64,000 nt of DNA. It comes from Lytechinus variegatus. Its lineage: Eukaryota > Echinodermata > Echinoidea > Temnopleuroida > Toxopneustidae. Position 1 is the first letter of the stretch, and every line of letters starts with the position of its first letter. The notes beneath the pieces were generated by a model that searched no databases, was not told where the DNA came from, and worked only from the letters and a program-made list of their open reading frames with translations. Positions 39,928-51,500 of the stretch are shown here, piece by piece. The stretch lies in the NCBI RefSeq assembly GCF_018143015.1, contig NC_054758.1, forward strand, positions 22,312,001 through 22,376,000, given 5' to 3'. A program made the translations under genes and the position numbers.

Positions 39928-40057
39928 TCCAGGGGAGCGTTTCATCAACATTTTTGTCCGACAACTTTCCTTCATGTTGATTGGCTAAGAAGCAGTGTTA
40001 CTATGGTAACTGTCAGATAAAACGTTCGACAACTCCTTTCATGAAACGCCCCCCTGA
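39928..40057. mobile_element. Short MITE 'GCGTTTCATCAACA', copy 1
   Basis: Ends AGGGGAGCGTTTCATCAACA and TTTCATGAAACGCCCCCCTG are imperfect inverted repeats, each followed inside by CCGACAACT or its relative. The centre holds ATGGTAACTGTCAGATAAA, shared with the copy at 58629. Confidence 0.65.
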
Positions 40058-40239
40058 TGTATGGAGAGCAACATCTGGTGTTAAATACACTACATGGTTT
40101 AATGGTGTTCAAGAAATATGTGATCATGATTCAGTTTCCACATTAAAAAATATAGAAAAGATATTTATTCCATGCAATTAACACGATATCATGTCTACCC
40201 TTGTGTATCGATAAAATGATACATGATGAAAGTGTAGTA

Positions 40240-40687
40240 GACCAGTTCGTAATTACTTCATGGGCAATTTTGGTCAAATGACCTTTCATTTCTTTCATCA
40301 TGATAGGCAGATTTCAAAGCAAGATATTATGTAAGCTTGCCTTACATAGCAGGATGAAGGAATTGAATAGACCAGGTGACCAGAATAGCACACCAATGAA
40401 CGCTTAATGAAGGTATTTGTTGCATTCCTACTTTGAATGCATATCTTAGCATGTTGCACAATGTACTTGACAAACTGTGAAATACTAGTCGTTCGTGGAA
40501 GCATTGTTGTTTTTTGTGGATGTAAATGAAAACGACAATTCAAAAGAATATATGAATAATCAAGACATCAAAGTTGGTGCTTATCTCATTAGATTTTAAA
40601 GCACCATGTCACTTTAGTGCAAATGACCTTCTTCTGATCATGCGTAGAATCTTTTGATCATGCGCAGAAAGGAACTACGAATTGGCT
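40240..40687 (+). mobile_element. 448-bp TA-flanked MITE, copy 2
   Basis: The same element as 19356-19803, with a few percent difference by eye, ends GACCAGTTCGTAATT and AACTACGAATTGGCT, and TA on both borders. Right of it, 40690-40779 holds a remnant with GGTGCTAACAGTTTTACAGTG (20-base core GGTGCTAACAGTTTTACAGT), similar to the ends of the CACTGTAAAA MITE family. Confidence 0.75.
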
Positions 40688-41204
40688 TATTGGATTATTA
40701 TAGCACCAATAGGTGCAAAATCCCGGGTGTTGTATTCTCAGAACATCAATTTGTAAGGTGCTAACAGTTTTACAGTGCATGAGTACCAAAAGATCAAATT
40801 TAACATGAATAATTTTAGGTCTGAATATAATATTCCTAATAAATTACAATAAGTCTCATAAATAAATTAATTCGAAGCTAGGGAAAGAAAAATGCTTTAT
40901 TAAGATTGGTGTCAGACTAGGTGTGAGGGAGGTTGTTTCCATGGTAACCAAACGCACCTGTCCAGTTTGACCGTGAAAGCATCGGTATGTATCATACGCG
41001 CTTAATAATGAATGGATTCAAATGTGTTCGGGAGTAGATTGGCAATACAAACGTGCGAGACAAACAGGTAATAAATGTTCAGAATCTGGGGGGGGGGGGG
41101 CGTTAGGCAAGGGAGTGACACAATTATTCAAATATTCATGCAGCTTAATATCTCTGTACAGGGACTATTTTCTCATAACTTTTTTTTTCGATTGACTGTA
41201 TATT

Positions 41205-41296
41205 ATTATTATCTGCCAACCTGCGCGCATTGAAACATCCGTATAAAGCGCCATACAAATGTTATCATTATTATTATTATTATTATTATTATTAAG
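41205..41296 (+). mobile_element. SINE 3'-tail fragment with ATT run
   Basis: Reads CGTATAAAGCGCCATACAA followed by an ATT run of about 25 bases. This is the same GCGC plus AT-rich tail layout as the SINE family 2 ends, in plus orientation. Confidence 0.5.
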
Positions 41297-41577
41297 GAGC
41301 AAGAGAGAGAGAGGGAGAGAGATAGAGGGGGAGGGGGGTGGAAAATATCTTTAAATAATTATTATCATGATTATAGCCTGGTTTTGTTTTACATTTGTCT
41401 CCATGTGTCTGTTCCAATCATTTGAATTCAATTATATCACTTGTTGAAATCACATAACATCATTACCATCGTTACCGACAAACAGTAGGTTAACAGGCTT
41501 CTTATGGAGAAATCGATGCCATATCTCTTACCCAATCTCATTCGTTCTTATTTTACCATGGTAACTGCTTTGTGAGA

Positions 41578-41730
41578 CCAGGGGCCCGTTACATAAAGAG
41601 TTGCAATCAATCGCAACTCTAAAAATCATGCGCAACTTGATTCTCAGCCAATCAACAGCACGCATTTGGGACTTGGGATTGATTTTTTGGCTTGCGTTTA
41701 AACGCAACTCTTTCTGCAACGGGCCCCTGG
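41578..41730. mobile_element. Short MITE 'CCAGGGGCCCGTT'
   Basis: Inverted ends CCAGGGGCCCGTTACATAAA and TGCAACGGGCCCCTGG, with inner GAGTTGCAATC / GCAACTC complements. 153 bp, non-coding. Confidence 0.7.
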
Positions 41731-42250
41731 TATGGAGGCCCGCTTTAGCATGTTTTGCAAGCCATGATGAACAAACCCTAACACAAGCAATAATGACAAG
41801 GGATCTTATGAATGAGAACGTGTTGACTTTAAAATAAACTTTTGGTAATGGAAGGAAGTACTATAAAGGGTTACACATGTCAGAAAGTTTTGATCGACTG
41901 ATATAAGATCCATGAACGTCTGATCTAGCAACACAAAATAAGGGTGGACGAAAACTTATCCATATACTCCAAGGTTGTTAAAAGATTAACAATTTCATAA
42001 AATGATATATTCTAATCATGAATTCAATGAAGCAACGACTCAAATCAGATTAGGGCAATGTCATGTGTGTCTAAAATTTCCTACATTTTTTTTATTTAAT
42101 TAGTAAATTATACTTCTTTCAAATAATGTTGTTACCGCTCAGGCCGCCTGTGATATGTATATTATTATTTCATAATACCTAAAATGTATTTACTATCCTA
42201 ATCTACATCAGGCCTACATTGAAATGTAACAAAAGATTAACACCACTTAC

Positions 42251-42331
42251 TGGAATCTGCGGGGAAAGACATAATCTAGCGCACAGGTTTATAAGTTCTT
42301 CTCTCGATTGTTGGTCCAAAGCCTCGTCCAT
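42251..42331 (-). CDS. Candidate first coding exon of the Ser/Arg-rich gene
   Basis: An ATG in a near-ideal context (gagccATGG) opens 27 codons, MDEALDQQSREELINLCARL then CLSPQIP, followed at once by a consensus donor gtaagt in phase 0. The large exon at 20729-22237 is entered in phase 0 with PQNAD, so the two would join in frame to give a 529-residue protein. The intron would be 20 kb. Seen: the ATG context, open frame and donor. Inferred: that this exon belongs to that gene rather than to another minus-strand gene, and that no exon lies between them. Confidence 0.5.
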
Positions 42332-43243
42332 GGCTCCCCAGAGCATTGGGAGAGTTGAGATGGTGGTGATTGTTCGCTCCGAATTCTTATGCTACCACGA
42401 CGTTGAAAGGGTGAAATGGAAAGTGTTTGTCTCTTTGTGATTATAGTGAAATAACAGGTGTTTCTTTTTTATTATTAATTGTTTGGAGATGGATGGTCGC
42501 AGAGGGCGCTATTTAAAACATATAAGTGTTTTGGTTTCACAGGCTTAATTCATTCCCCATAGACTCATGTGTTAAATTGGCACTTTAAAAAATTCATAAA
42601 AAATAAGGATGAAATTCGGGGGTCGAATGTTTACTACCAGTGGATAGGATTTATATCTGGCATCCATATCTGACCAGAAAAGGGTCCCTCGACCGGCTCA
42701 TTTTAAAAATAAATTGGAGTGTTTGAAGACACCTTCGGGGGGAGCAGATTCATCACCTCAAACAGCAAAATAGCCCTAATCCTTCCGCCAGTGAAAATAT
42801 AGTCCAAACTTGGTGATATTTCTTCCCAATTTGGGAAAAGAAGTTCAGTAATTACCAAAAATAGAATCAGTGTTAGATGGACAATCATATGCACACACTT
42901 TGTCTATCAGCCATATCAAAATAAAAAAAAATAGCAATGGGTTGGCTCGAATGAATATTTATGGCCTGCCACTAGTGATTAGGCCCGTGAAACCTTTTTG
43001 ATTCACTTAACTCGATCGATAGCAAAACATCGGCTCTGCAAAGTGTAAGTAAAATTCTGGCCTGAAGTTGTGTTCGCTTTAATTGTGGACAGTCAATTCG
43101 GCAAAGATCTCTGTAAAGCCCCAGTCACAAATAGGCACGGATCAACACGGCAATGCCGGCATGATCCGAGGAGGTCCGGGGTCGTTTTGCCGCGGATTAG
43201 GCGTCGACGAGCATTGATGACAGCACACACAGCATCTTCACAA

Positions 43244-43473
43244 CACTGCAAAAACTCTGGTGTTGATTTAGCACCAGCCCGGAATCTTTATATGTCCAGT
43301 AAGTAAGTGAAACGGCACCAGTTTTGAATCAAACCGATGCTGTTTTAATACTAATTGGTGATGTTCATACACCTGTCTGCATGGTGCCAACGAAACTGGT
43401 GTGTTTAACACTACCTGGTGTGGACATATAAAGATTCCGGGCTGGTGTTAAATCAACACCAGTTTTTGCAGTG
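43244..43473. mobile_element. Palindromic MITE 'CACTGCAAAAACT'
   Basis: 230 bp with inverted ends of about 55 bp: CACTGCAAAAACTCTGGTGT at the left and ACACCAGTTTTTGCAGTG at the right, plus the inner stretch CCGGAATCTTTATATGTCCA and its complement TGGACATATAAAGATTCCGG. It appears to be a relative of the CACTGTAAAAACTGTGG family. It lies between GC-rich sequence with ACACGG words (43130-43240) and a minisatellite of the same words. Confidence 0.8.
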
Positions 43474-43650
43474 AAGGATCTACACGGACCATGCCGGCAG
43501 AGCACGTCATCTACACGGATCATCTGGTCTTCAACACGTCGTCAACACGGACCAACACGTCAGCCACATGGACCAACACGTTAGCTACACGGACCATCAC
43601 GTCAGCAACTCGGACCAACACGTCAGCAACACGGACCAACACGTCAGCTA
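43474..43650. repeat. Minisatellite of 'ACACGGACCAACACGTCAGC' units
   Basis: About seven to eight units of roughly 20-24 bp. The clearest, from 43540, read ACACGGACCAACACGTCAGC with CCACATGG, TTAGCTACACGG and CAACTCGG variants. Period and base changes suggest an old tandem array. GC-rich compared with its surroundings. Confidence 0.8.
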
Positions 43651-45089
43651 TATTGATCAGCTAGGCAAATGAAAATCTGCTCATGAAAAAATAAAGCTGA
43701 TTTTTGTTTTATTTATTTCATTCTTTTTCTCATCCTTGTCGCAACATCGTAATTCTTTTCTGAGTGAATCGCAAAAGGAATACAAAACTCCAAACTTCCT
43801 TAACCACTGAGTGAAAACGCCGTTTTATTTTTCATACAACGCTGTTTACTATTTCTTCAGTATTTATTAAGTACTTGAAATCTTAAACAACACATTTAAT
43901 TTTGAATATTTAATCTTGAATAAATTAAGCATATGTTAATGTCAACTGTTTAACAACTACTGAAAAATTCACTACTCTTTTTTATCACAACAAATCCATT
44001 ACAATAGCCATTTTAAAAATCGTTATAGGTGAGATGTACACGGTTATAAACCCTTCAATATATTGCTATCTTCTCCACTGCTTGAAACAGATTTACGCTG
44101 ATGGTGAAGAGCGCGGTGAAGAGCTGTTCATTGACCGATCGATCAACAGGTCAATGACACTGAACATGTGGAACTGGCTTCGGAACATTTGTAATATCTC
44201 CAGCTGGGCAATACACATTTAAAGGTAGTACTTTTAGCCTCCAATATCATAATGAACAAAAAGCTACTCTTATTATTTGTAACATATTATTTGGTACATG
44301 ATTTAAAGTAAAAATGAATCATTCATCTGCTTTATAATCAATCACAATTCAATCCTCGGACAGACGATTAGTTATACTCAAGGGAATACTTGAGATTTCC
44401 ATCAAAAGCAGATGATTTAATCGATTCCATTGTAGCGAAGGAATAAAAACAATGACACATAATTACAGTAATACAAGAACGGTCGCAATAAGTAACCATC
44501 ACTTTAATAATATAAAACATTCACAAAGCGGCTCATTCTATTGAGAAGCGCGGCGTTACGATGAGATAGACATTAATCAAAGGAAGACGATAGGCCTATA
44601 GGTCAAAACTGCTGTGCACCTCCAATAATGACAGACCCACAATTGGATATTATCTATTAAAAAGAGATAGGGTCTTGAGCTGACCTATACAGACTAGGTA
44701 TGTGAGAGGGTATCTTTGACGAGAATCAGGGGCAATTAAAGAGAAAGCGGACTCACCATATTTCGTAGAAGTTTAAGGTCCAGGAGTAAACTGCATAGTA
44801 GACATGGTAGAGGATGAACTGACAGGTCTCGAGGAGGGGTAATGCCTTTTTTTGTACTCTTTTGAAAAAAAAATCTGAGATTTACCCAGTAGCGAAGAAA
44901 TGCAACTCAAATCAAATATATTATCTAAGGGGGGCAATCTTTAATATGATGCATAACACTACATTATTAATTTACATATTTTTTGCTTTTGTTGTTGAAA
45001 ACTCATGAATTGCTTAGATTTAAAAAAATAAAGCAAATGTTCACTTTGTATAGGTTTTCTTTTATTCGACAAGTGCACGTCTAGTTAGC

Positions 45090-45244
45090 AATAATGCATT
45101 TAGCATTTCCATTTATTTGAAAGCAGGATAAAAGAGCATCGCAGATTAAATGCCTTGCTCACGGGCATAGCTGCCGCAGCCGAGGATCGAACCCCGGAGT
45201 TTCCATGTATAGCCAGGCGCCTTAGACCACTCGGCCACGACACC
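45090..45244 (-). mobile_element. tRNA-derived SINE, family 1, copy a (UGT-A 3' flank)
   Basis: The head is tRNA-like, with A box TGGCCGAGTGG and B box GGTTCGATCCT. It is followed by an unrelated tail starting CTATGCCCGTGAGCA and ending in AAATAAATGGAAATG. The copy at 58010 shares both head and tail, which shows a dispersed SINE rather than a working tRNA gene. Relative to copy b it has a short extra stretch in the tail. Confidence 0.8.
45112..45117 (-). promoter_or_regulatory. Candidate poly(A) signal of UGT-A, inside a SINE
   Basis: AATAAA on the minus strand about 150 bp after the UGT-A stop. It lies in the tail of the SINE copy that fills this 3' flank and is in sense with the gene. Confidence 0.35.
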
Positions 45245-45265
45245 TTTGCAGAATACCATTGATCT

Positions 45266-45539
45266 TCAATCCGATTTCGACTTCTTGTTCCTGCACAAAC
45301 AGCGATAGCAGGAATGAATGATGAGATATTGAACATACATTGCCATCAAAATCATAGCAAAGATAAACGATATTACGTCTATTGAGTTCCTACTGATGAG
45401 ATTCATCTCTCCAGCTCTAGATTTCAGATGTGAGCCACCGAACTTGACGATATGCTCGATCCAAAACATAGCCGTGTCCAAGGGGCTGGCGATCGTGTCT
45501 TTGCTGATGGATCCATACTTCTCGACGTTGCTCTTGTAA
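45266..45539 (-). CDS. UGT-A exon 8: C-terminus, membrane anchor, tail
   Basis: 274 bp from a phase 2 acceptor (tttcctccatcag) to the stop at 45268-45266. Encodes SYKSNVEKYGSISKDT, AMFWIEHIVKFGGSHLKSRA, a hydrophobic anchor (IDVISFIFAMILMAMYVQYL) and a Cys- and Lys-rich cytoplasmic tail ending KKSKSD. The last five residues fit KxKxx retrieval to the ER. A SINE starts 21 bp beyond the stop. Confidence 0.93.
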
Positions 45540-48500
45540 CTGATGGAGGAAACAGAGAATATTTCGTTAGGAATCACAGTGGTTCAGCAGAGTTGTGTAG
45601 CATATGACTTGTGAGTCTTGGTAGTGAGATTTAACCCTATCTAGGCCGGGGTATTTTGGAAGTTCCTATGGCCGGGGGGGGAGGCCCCCCCCCCCTATGA
45701 TCTCGGCCGTCGACCGCGTGATCGCGCCGAAAATTGGCACGCAGGTTGCCTGGGACATAATCTACAAGATTGTATAGTAATTTATTTGATGCGAATCGCT
45801 ATTAAGTGATTATGCTAATTTATGCGTAATTAGTATGCGAAATCATACTTTTCCCTCTAACTCCCTAAATAAAGCTCCAAATGTACTAATTTTTGGTATA
45901 GAAACTCTTTGTGGTGTCCTTAGCAAGTGTACATGAAAAAAATTGTGATATCAAATCATTTTCTTATGTATTATATTGTTTTTGGCAATTTCTTATGTAT
46001 TTCTTTGTTTTTTTGACCTTTTGTTTTTCATTGTTTTTTCAATGAAATTTGTTGGGGACTCTTCTGTGATCATAAAAAGCATAAAATGAATACATTTAGA
46101 CTAGAAAAACTAAAAATAATCATACATTTATGAATTTTGGTTGAAAACACAATTTGCATTGACTTTGTACATGAAATCACGTTTTTGAGCAATTTTCGGT
46201 CTGACATGCACTTACATAATGTTGTGTAATTTCGTAACCACGTACCCGGGTGACACAAAATTGGTTTCAAAAGTTGCGCAAGACTTGAAAGTAAAAAGTC
46301 AGCGAGCGGCGCGGTCAAAAAATTTCGCACGGCGAAAATATCGCGCGATTCGTTGAGGGGGGGGGGGCCTCCGAGGCCCCCGGCCTTGATAGGGTTAAGT
46401 TTGGCGGGCACCCTTCAAGTGCGGGCCAAAGAGCTGTTACATTTTCTTCCTTTTGTTTATTTTTTTTCCATCCAAGTGACTTGTACTAGCCATGACAGTG
46501 AGATTTATTTGTTTATTATTATTTTTTACATGGGGGCAACATTGAATAATAGGGGTATAATAGAATTAATCGGAAAAACAGCAGTTCCTTTTTCTTCCAT
46601 TAAAAAAAAATGTTCCCCTCCACTTACCCCATCCACCTGTATCGCAGCCCTGACAACTGCTAAATACTTTCAGTATATGAAACATAATTTCTGAATCATA
46701 TAACTTTTCGAACAGATCGAATTGATTATAACACTACCAATACATACCTTGGGTCACTAAGAACTTGATGAATAGCTGACTTTATTGCCTCAACGGTTAG
46801 GTTGCTTTTCGACAGGACAACCCCCATTCCTTTCTTGGCGACCCGAGCCGCCACCGCAGGTTGGTCAGCAAACAACGGTAGAAGTACCATGGGCTTGTGG
46901 AACCGCAAGGCTTCGTAGACCCCGGCAAGTCCCCCATGGTATACCAGGAGTTTTGTCTGTGGATGAGCTTGGTAAGAAAATCAGACGTATTTCAAGAGAT
47001 ACCTTTATGGTATTAAAGAACGTGGATGTGCGAGTAATACTTAAAAATTATGCATTACCTTTTTGACTTAAACTAGAAAGATATCAATGCACATCAGCGT
47101 TAATTGAATATCAACTGGTTTATGATGCATGGCAGAACATTTTTATTCATAAATGGAGGAACTCCTCCCAACTTCATCTTGGGCAGAACTCATTCAGTTC
47201 GAAAATGAAATAGAAAATGCTCCTCCATGAATTAGAGTCTTGATACACACTAAGATATATAGCTGCATTAACACAAATATTACAACGAAACATTATTCAT
47301 GATAAAATGACATTGGAAGGTTCACTCTGCTCAGTTGAGCCATTGCAGCAACTGTTCTACCTGGGTTAAAAATTTACATCAATGCATCTGTATATTACGA
47401 TGATTCTGAAGGTAGATCTTTCAGAACTGTTTCACAAAACTTTGAGTGTGTCCTCAGGAATGGATTTTTTTTCAAGATAATGCCGATGCAAAGCGCATTG
47501 CTCAAATGACACTTACGACTGCACAGCTGTACATACCATGCGTTAATTAAAGGATAATTGCAAGCGGTTGGGAAAGAACGAATTTGTCACAAATAAATTG
47601 CCAGTTCACTTTAAGAAATGGGGTTTCACCTTTTAAACTTCCTGCATATTCGATGCATATCTATGGTTTTTCATTATTTATATCCCATATAGTTTTGGTT
47701 ACTTTGTGCATTTTAATGCTTTATCTCCCTTGTCAAAGCCTTATTACACAACTTTCGATAGTTGAAATTCCAGTCATAATATTTCGCCTGCTCTTGTTGT
47801 ACATGTATGGTTTTACATTCAATATGCTTTCATTGTTCTTTATTGTTATTTATTCTTCCTAAAAGAAATTGGCCTATTATTTCGATTTTGTATATATATC
47901 TGCTACTTGTTTTTCTTTTTTTAAGGAACTTTTTATTTTTTGCCAATCAGACAAATTGTTTGTAAATTTTGTGATTTGATATTGATTTCCTAATAAAACA
48001 TATAATTATAAAAAAAGAACGACTTTGTCACACTTGACTTTTAGTCAATCTCCCTCACCCCTTCCTTTCGGGACCATTATTGTATAGGCCTACATTTATG
48101 TATTTTTATCTCGTTACCTAAAAGATCGGCCTGTGGTATCCATGGCATCTGGCGTGTGTTGTTGCCAAGGTTACGGGGAACAGGACCATCGTATTTCCAA
48201 ATAACTCTCACGGGTAACTCTCGGAAGACCTGGGCAAACGTTTCGATGGTTTCTTCGCTCAGAAGGTTCATCTCAGTCGAACCCTGTACTGAGCGAAAAG
48301 AGCAATCCAGGATGGTCAAATCGAGTCATGCCGGAAAGGTTTCCATCTAAGGTAGGACATCAAACAATAGTACTGTTGCTCCAACAGCAAGGGTTTTCTT
48401 CATTCATCATTATCCAAATCTACTTATAGTCGTAGAGAATTGCATCACCGTTTGTGTCTCATAGCATTCGCGAAGTAGCAATTGTTCTTAGCAATCATTC

Positions 48501-51500
48501 GGAAGCTCTAAAATATTTATTCAGAACTTCCAAACGGGTTTTTCACTAAACCACCATTTCCTTACCTCGGCGAACTGGAACCCACGTTACACGGGCTTGC
48601 AAACACAGGACAATGTCTGTTATTTTCCGATAACTTACTTGGCTAATGACATTAATTTTTTTTCTTCAAAAATCCACGTTCAAATTAATACATTCCCAAA
48701 TAAGATCTTATGAATTCATTTTCTAGAAAAAGACTATCACATATTATTTATCTTCGTCAATGATCTAACTTCACGAATTACTTCAGAATTTAATCCAAAT
48801 ACTAAGTGACTTGGTTATTTTAGTTTCTTACCAGGCTGAAAACAATTACACCATTTTCTCCAGACCCCTGAACGAAGTCTTCCAAATCCTGGAAAAGGAA
48901 CATAAATAAGACTAACAAGAACGAACTCGCATGTATAAAATAAATGAAATGCATTATTAATTTGGTTGGAAAAGTCAGTTTTTCTTGGCTAACAATAAAA
49001 AGACTAAGGGCCTTAGGATAACGGTTGTAAAGCAGTATCTGTTTCTTATGGTCAGTGTCCCGCCGCGGGGGGGGGGGTACTCGCGGCGTGTATATCACAT
49101 ACGAGGATGTGCCGCTCAGTGAGTCGTTATTTTTTTGCAAAGAAATCTTTAGACATGGGTACTGCTATTGGAAGAAATCCTTAGCAATGAGTCCTCTTTT
49201 TCAACTGAATATTATAAGAATCCCCAGGAAAACCCCCCGGAAATGCCCATGAAATGTCTACGTTGATCCCGGTCGAGTGTATGAGTAACCGGGACCCCAG
49301 GACGAATAGATTCTACCTGTAGTATTTCCACATCTTAGTATGATAGCAATGGGCACCGGGGTACGTCACTCTATGCATATCTGGCACACTCGACCTACCT
49401 TATACAGTTACACTACCGTACATACATTGTGCATGCATGATCGACAGTATGCTTGATGGTACAAATGCACGCAGCAGCATCGTCTGATAAAACAGGAAAG
49501 TCTGCGTCCCGGAGTCTTGTAATGTCTGAGTACTGTCGACTGTCAAGTCACTTGCAGTTATACGTCACAGACTTCACAATGTATTTTTTCTTTTTAAAGT
49601 GATTGGTTACATTGGTTTGACTTTTTAAAAATCTGAGCAAGAAGTCAGACTTGTCACCTGTGTCTGTGATATGTTACAAAACTGAAGCCCAGAAAAAATT
49701 GCCTTCGAAAATATAGTTATTTAATGCTTCAATAATTGAAATATAAAGTGACCGGAAACACCATTTCAATTTTATCCCATATACTTATGTGTACTATTTA
49801 GTCGTCTATAAGACGCCTATTTACAAAATCGGGGTTTGCCTTGTAGTTTTAGCTTTTCATTTTCAATAATGGTTGTTTTCAGTATTTATTAGTTCTAATA
49901 CATGCAATTGTACACATGTTTCATCTTTGTTTGAGAATTTTTTTAATCGGCCATGAACACAAAGTTAAACAAAACCTTTAATGTGATGGTCTCATTGCTT
50001 AACAAAAAAGCAGAATTAATCTGCCAAATAGGTCTATATTTTATAAAAAAAAATCCTTAGGCATGGGTCTGTATTTTGAGAAAAATCCTTAGAAATGGGT
50101 ACCTGTTCACGGTCAAATAAACCTTAGACATGTTAGAAATGGATAAGAGTTTCAAGCCCCGAGCCTCACATCCCAGTCTAATCATAACCAAGTACACCCC
50201 CCGGTTGGTGCATAATCGGTCCAAGCCACAATTATAAGAGCCTTATATCATGGTTTGTAATAAGAGATTCTCGATGAAATCCATCCTACCTCCGGAAGTT
50301 GCTTGGTCCCTTCGCTCGCCGTCAAGCCGGCAAGCATCACCCAGTTCGGAGCGGTGGGATGGGGGAATTCGAGGGCGAAATCGACATGGCATAACCAGAG
50401 TTCGGCACGTCCTATGAGTTCTCTCATTGACGATGATGGTGCGATGTCATGTTTCAACTGGATGTCCCTATGGAAAAAGAACATGGAGAGGTCCGTTAAG
50501 ATGGGCTAGTATATTTTTGACCCCTCTTTTTATTGACAATAGAATTCAAAATTGACAAAATAATGAGGGAAGGGAGGTAGGAGGAAAGAGTGAAGAAATT
50601 GTCTGCACCGGGATGAGTAAAATTTGTAGCTGAGGTGATACCAGCAAAGAGGAAGGTAAGCAAGAAGTAACACAGTAATCCAGCGTTTAGATAAAACTAA
50701 CAAGATGATGAAATCAGTTTGAGAGTGGAAACGATTTTTCTCCTTTTTCCCTTCTGGGGCTATCCAAAGCCTAGTGGAGGAACTTGGAAAGGAACGAGAA
50801 AGCTTGTAACCAAACATTTCTACTGATATCATGATATCAGTTTAAATAACCCGCTTTTCCAACTTTGCATATCTTCCGGAGAATCTCGTTCTTGTCGTAA
50901 TGAGAGGGACAAGTATTATTTTCTGAGAACTGAAATAAAGAGACCAAAGGTCATCATAATTTCATAAAAAAGGTCATCCAGGCCCATCGTTTCCCCTTCC
51001 CCAGTCTCCCGGGCTGAGGTACGTTAGTGCTTTCGACATCGTTCTGAAAATTTAACCCTTAATGCGTTTCCACGTAAGCGCAATTCCAGTACGCAATGAG
51101 AATATAGTGTAGGGGTAGTATTCTGGAAACACTATCATGACTTTGTCATAAATCATTTCATTCATCTCCAAGATGCTGAAGTGAGAAATTCGAATGGTCT
51201 AAGATTGGTTTCGTTGTAGTTATGACTGTAACATCAATTCATCTTCTTACGATGACTCACCTATAAGACCTGAAGATCATGTGTTGAATGATCTTCCCTA
51301 TCACATGGCGACCGACGAAGTTCTGCACACGCTGGACAAACGTCATCTCATCGGTGAAAGCGCCCAAACCCAGGGGGACATAGGAAGAAGGGATTTCAAG
51401 GTTGTATAAATCCTCGTCGAAAACAGGAAAACGAAATGATGACGTCATAACGATGAATGGAACTGCAGACAATGGTAAGAATATCATGAAAACCTGTCCA

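Larger units (their letters stand above)
42332..45089. other. Spacer between the candidate first exon and UGT-A
   Basis: Contains the GC-rich ACACGG region with its MITE and minisatellite (43.13-43.65 kb). Otherwise AT-rich, with no supported gene. Confidence 0.5.

Noticed and set aside
44090-44225. Possible plus-strand terminal exon after an acceptor-like tctccactgcttgaaacag
   Set aside because: The 44-codon frame ending in a stop looks faintly coding, but nothing upstream fits it and no family is recognisable.
45170-45244. Possible tRNA gene on the minus strand
   Set aside because: The A and B boxes are good, but the same head and the same unrelated tail recur at 58010, so it is a SINE.
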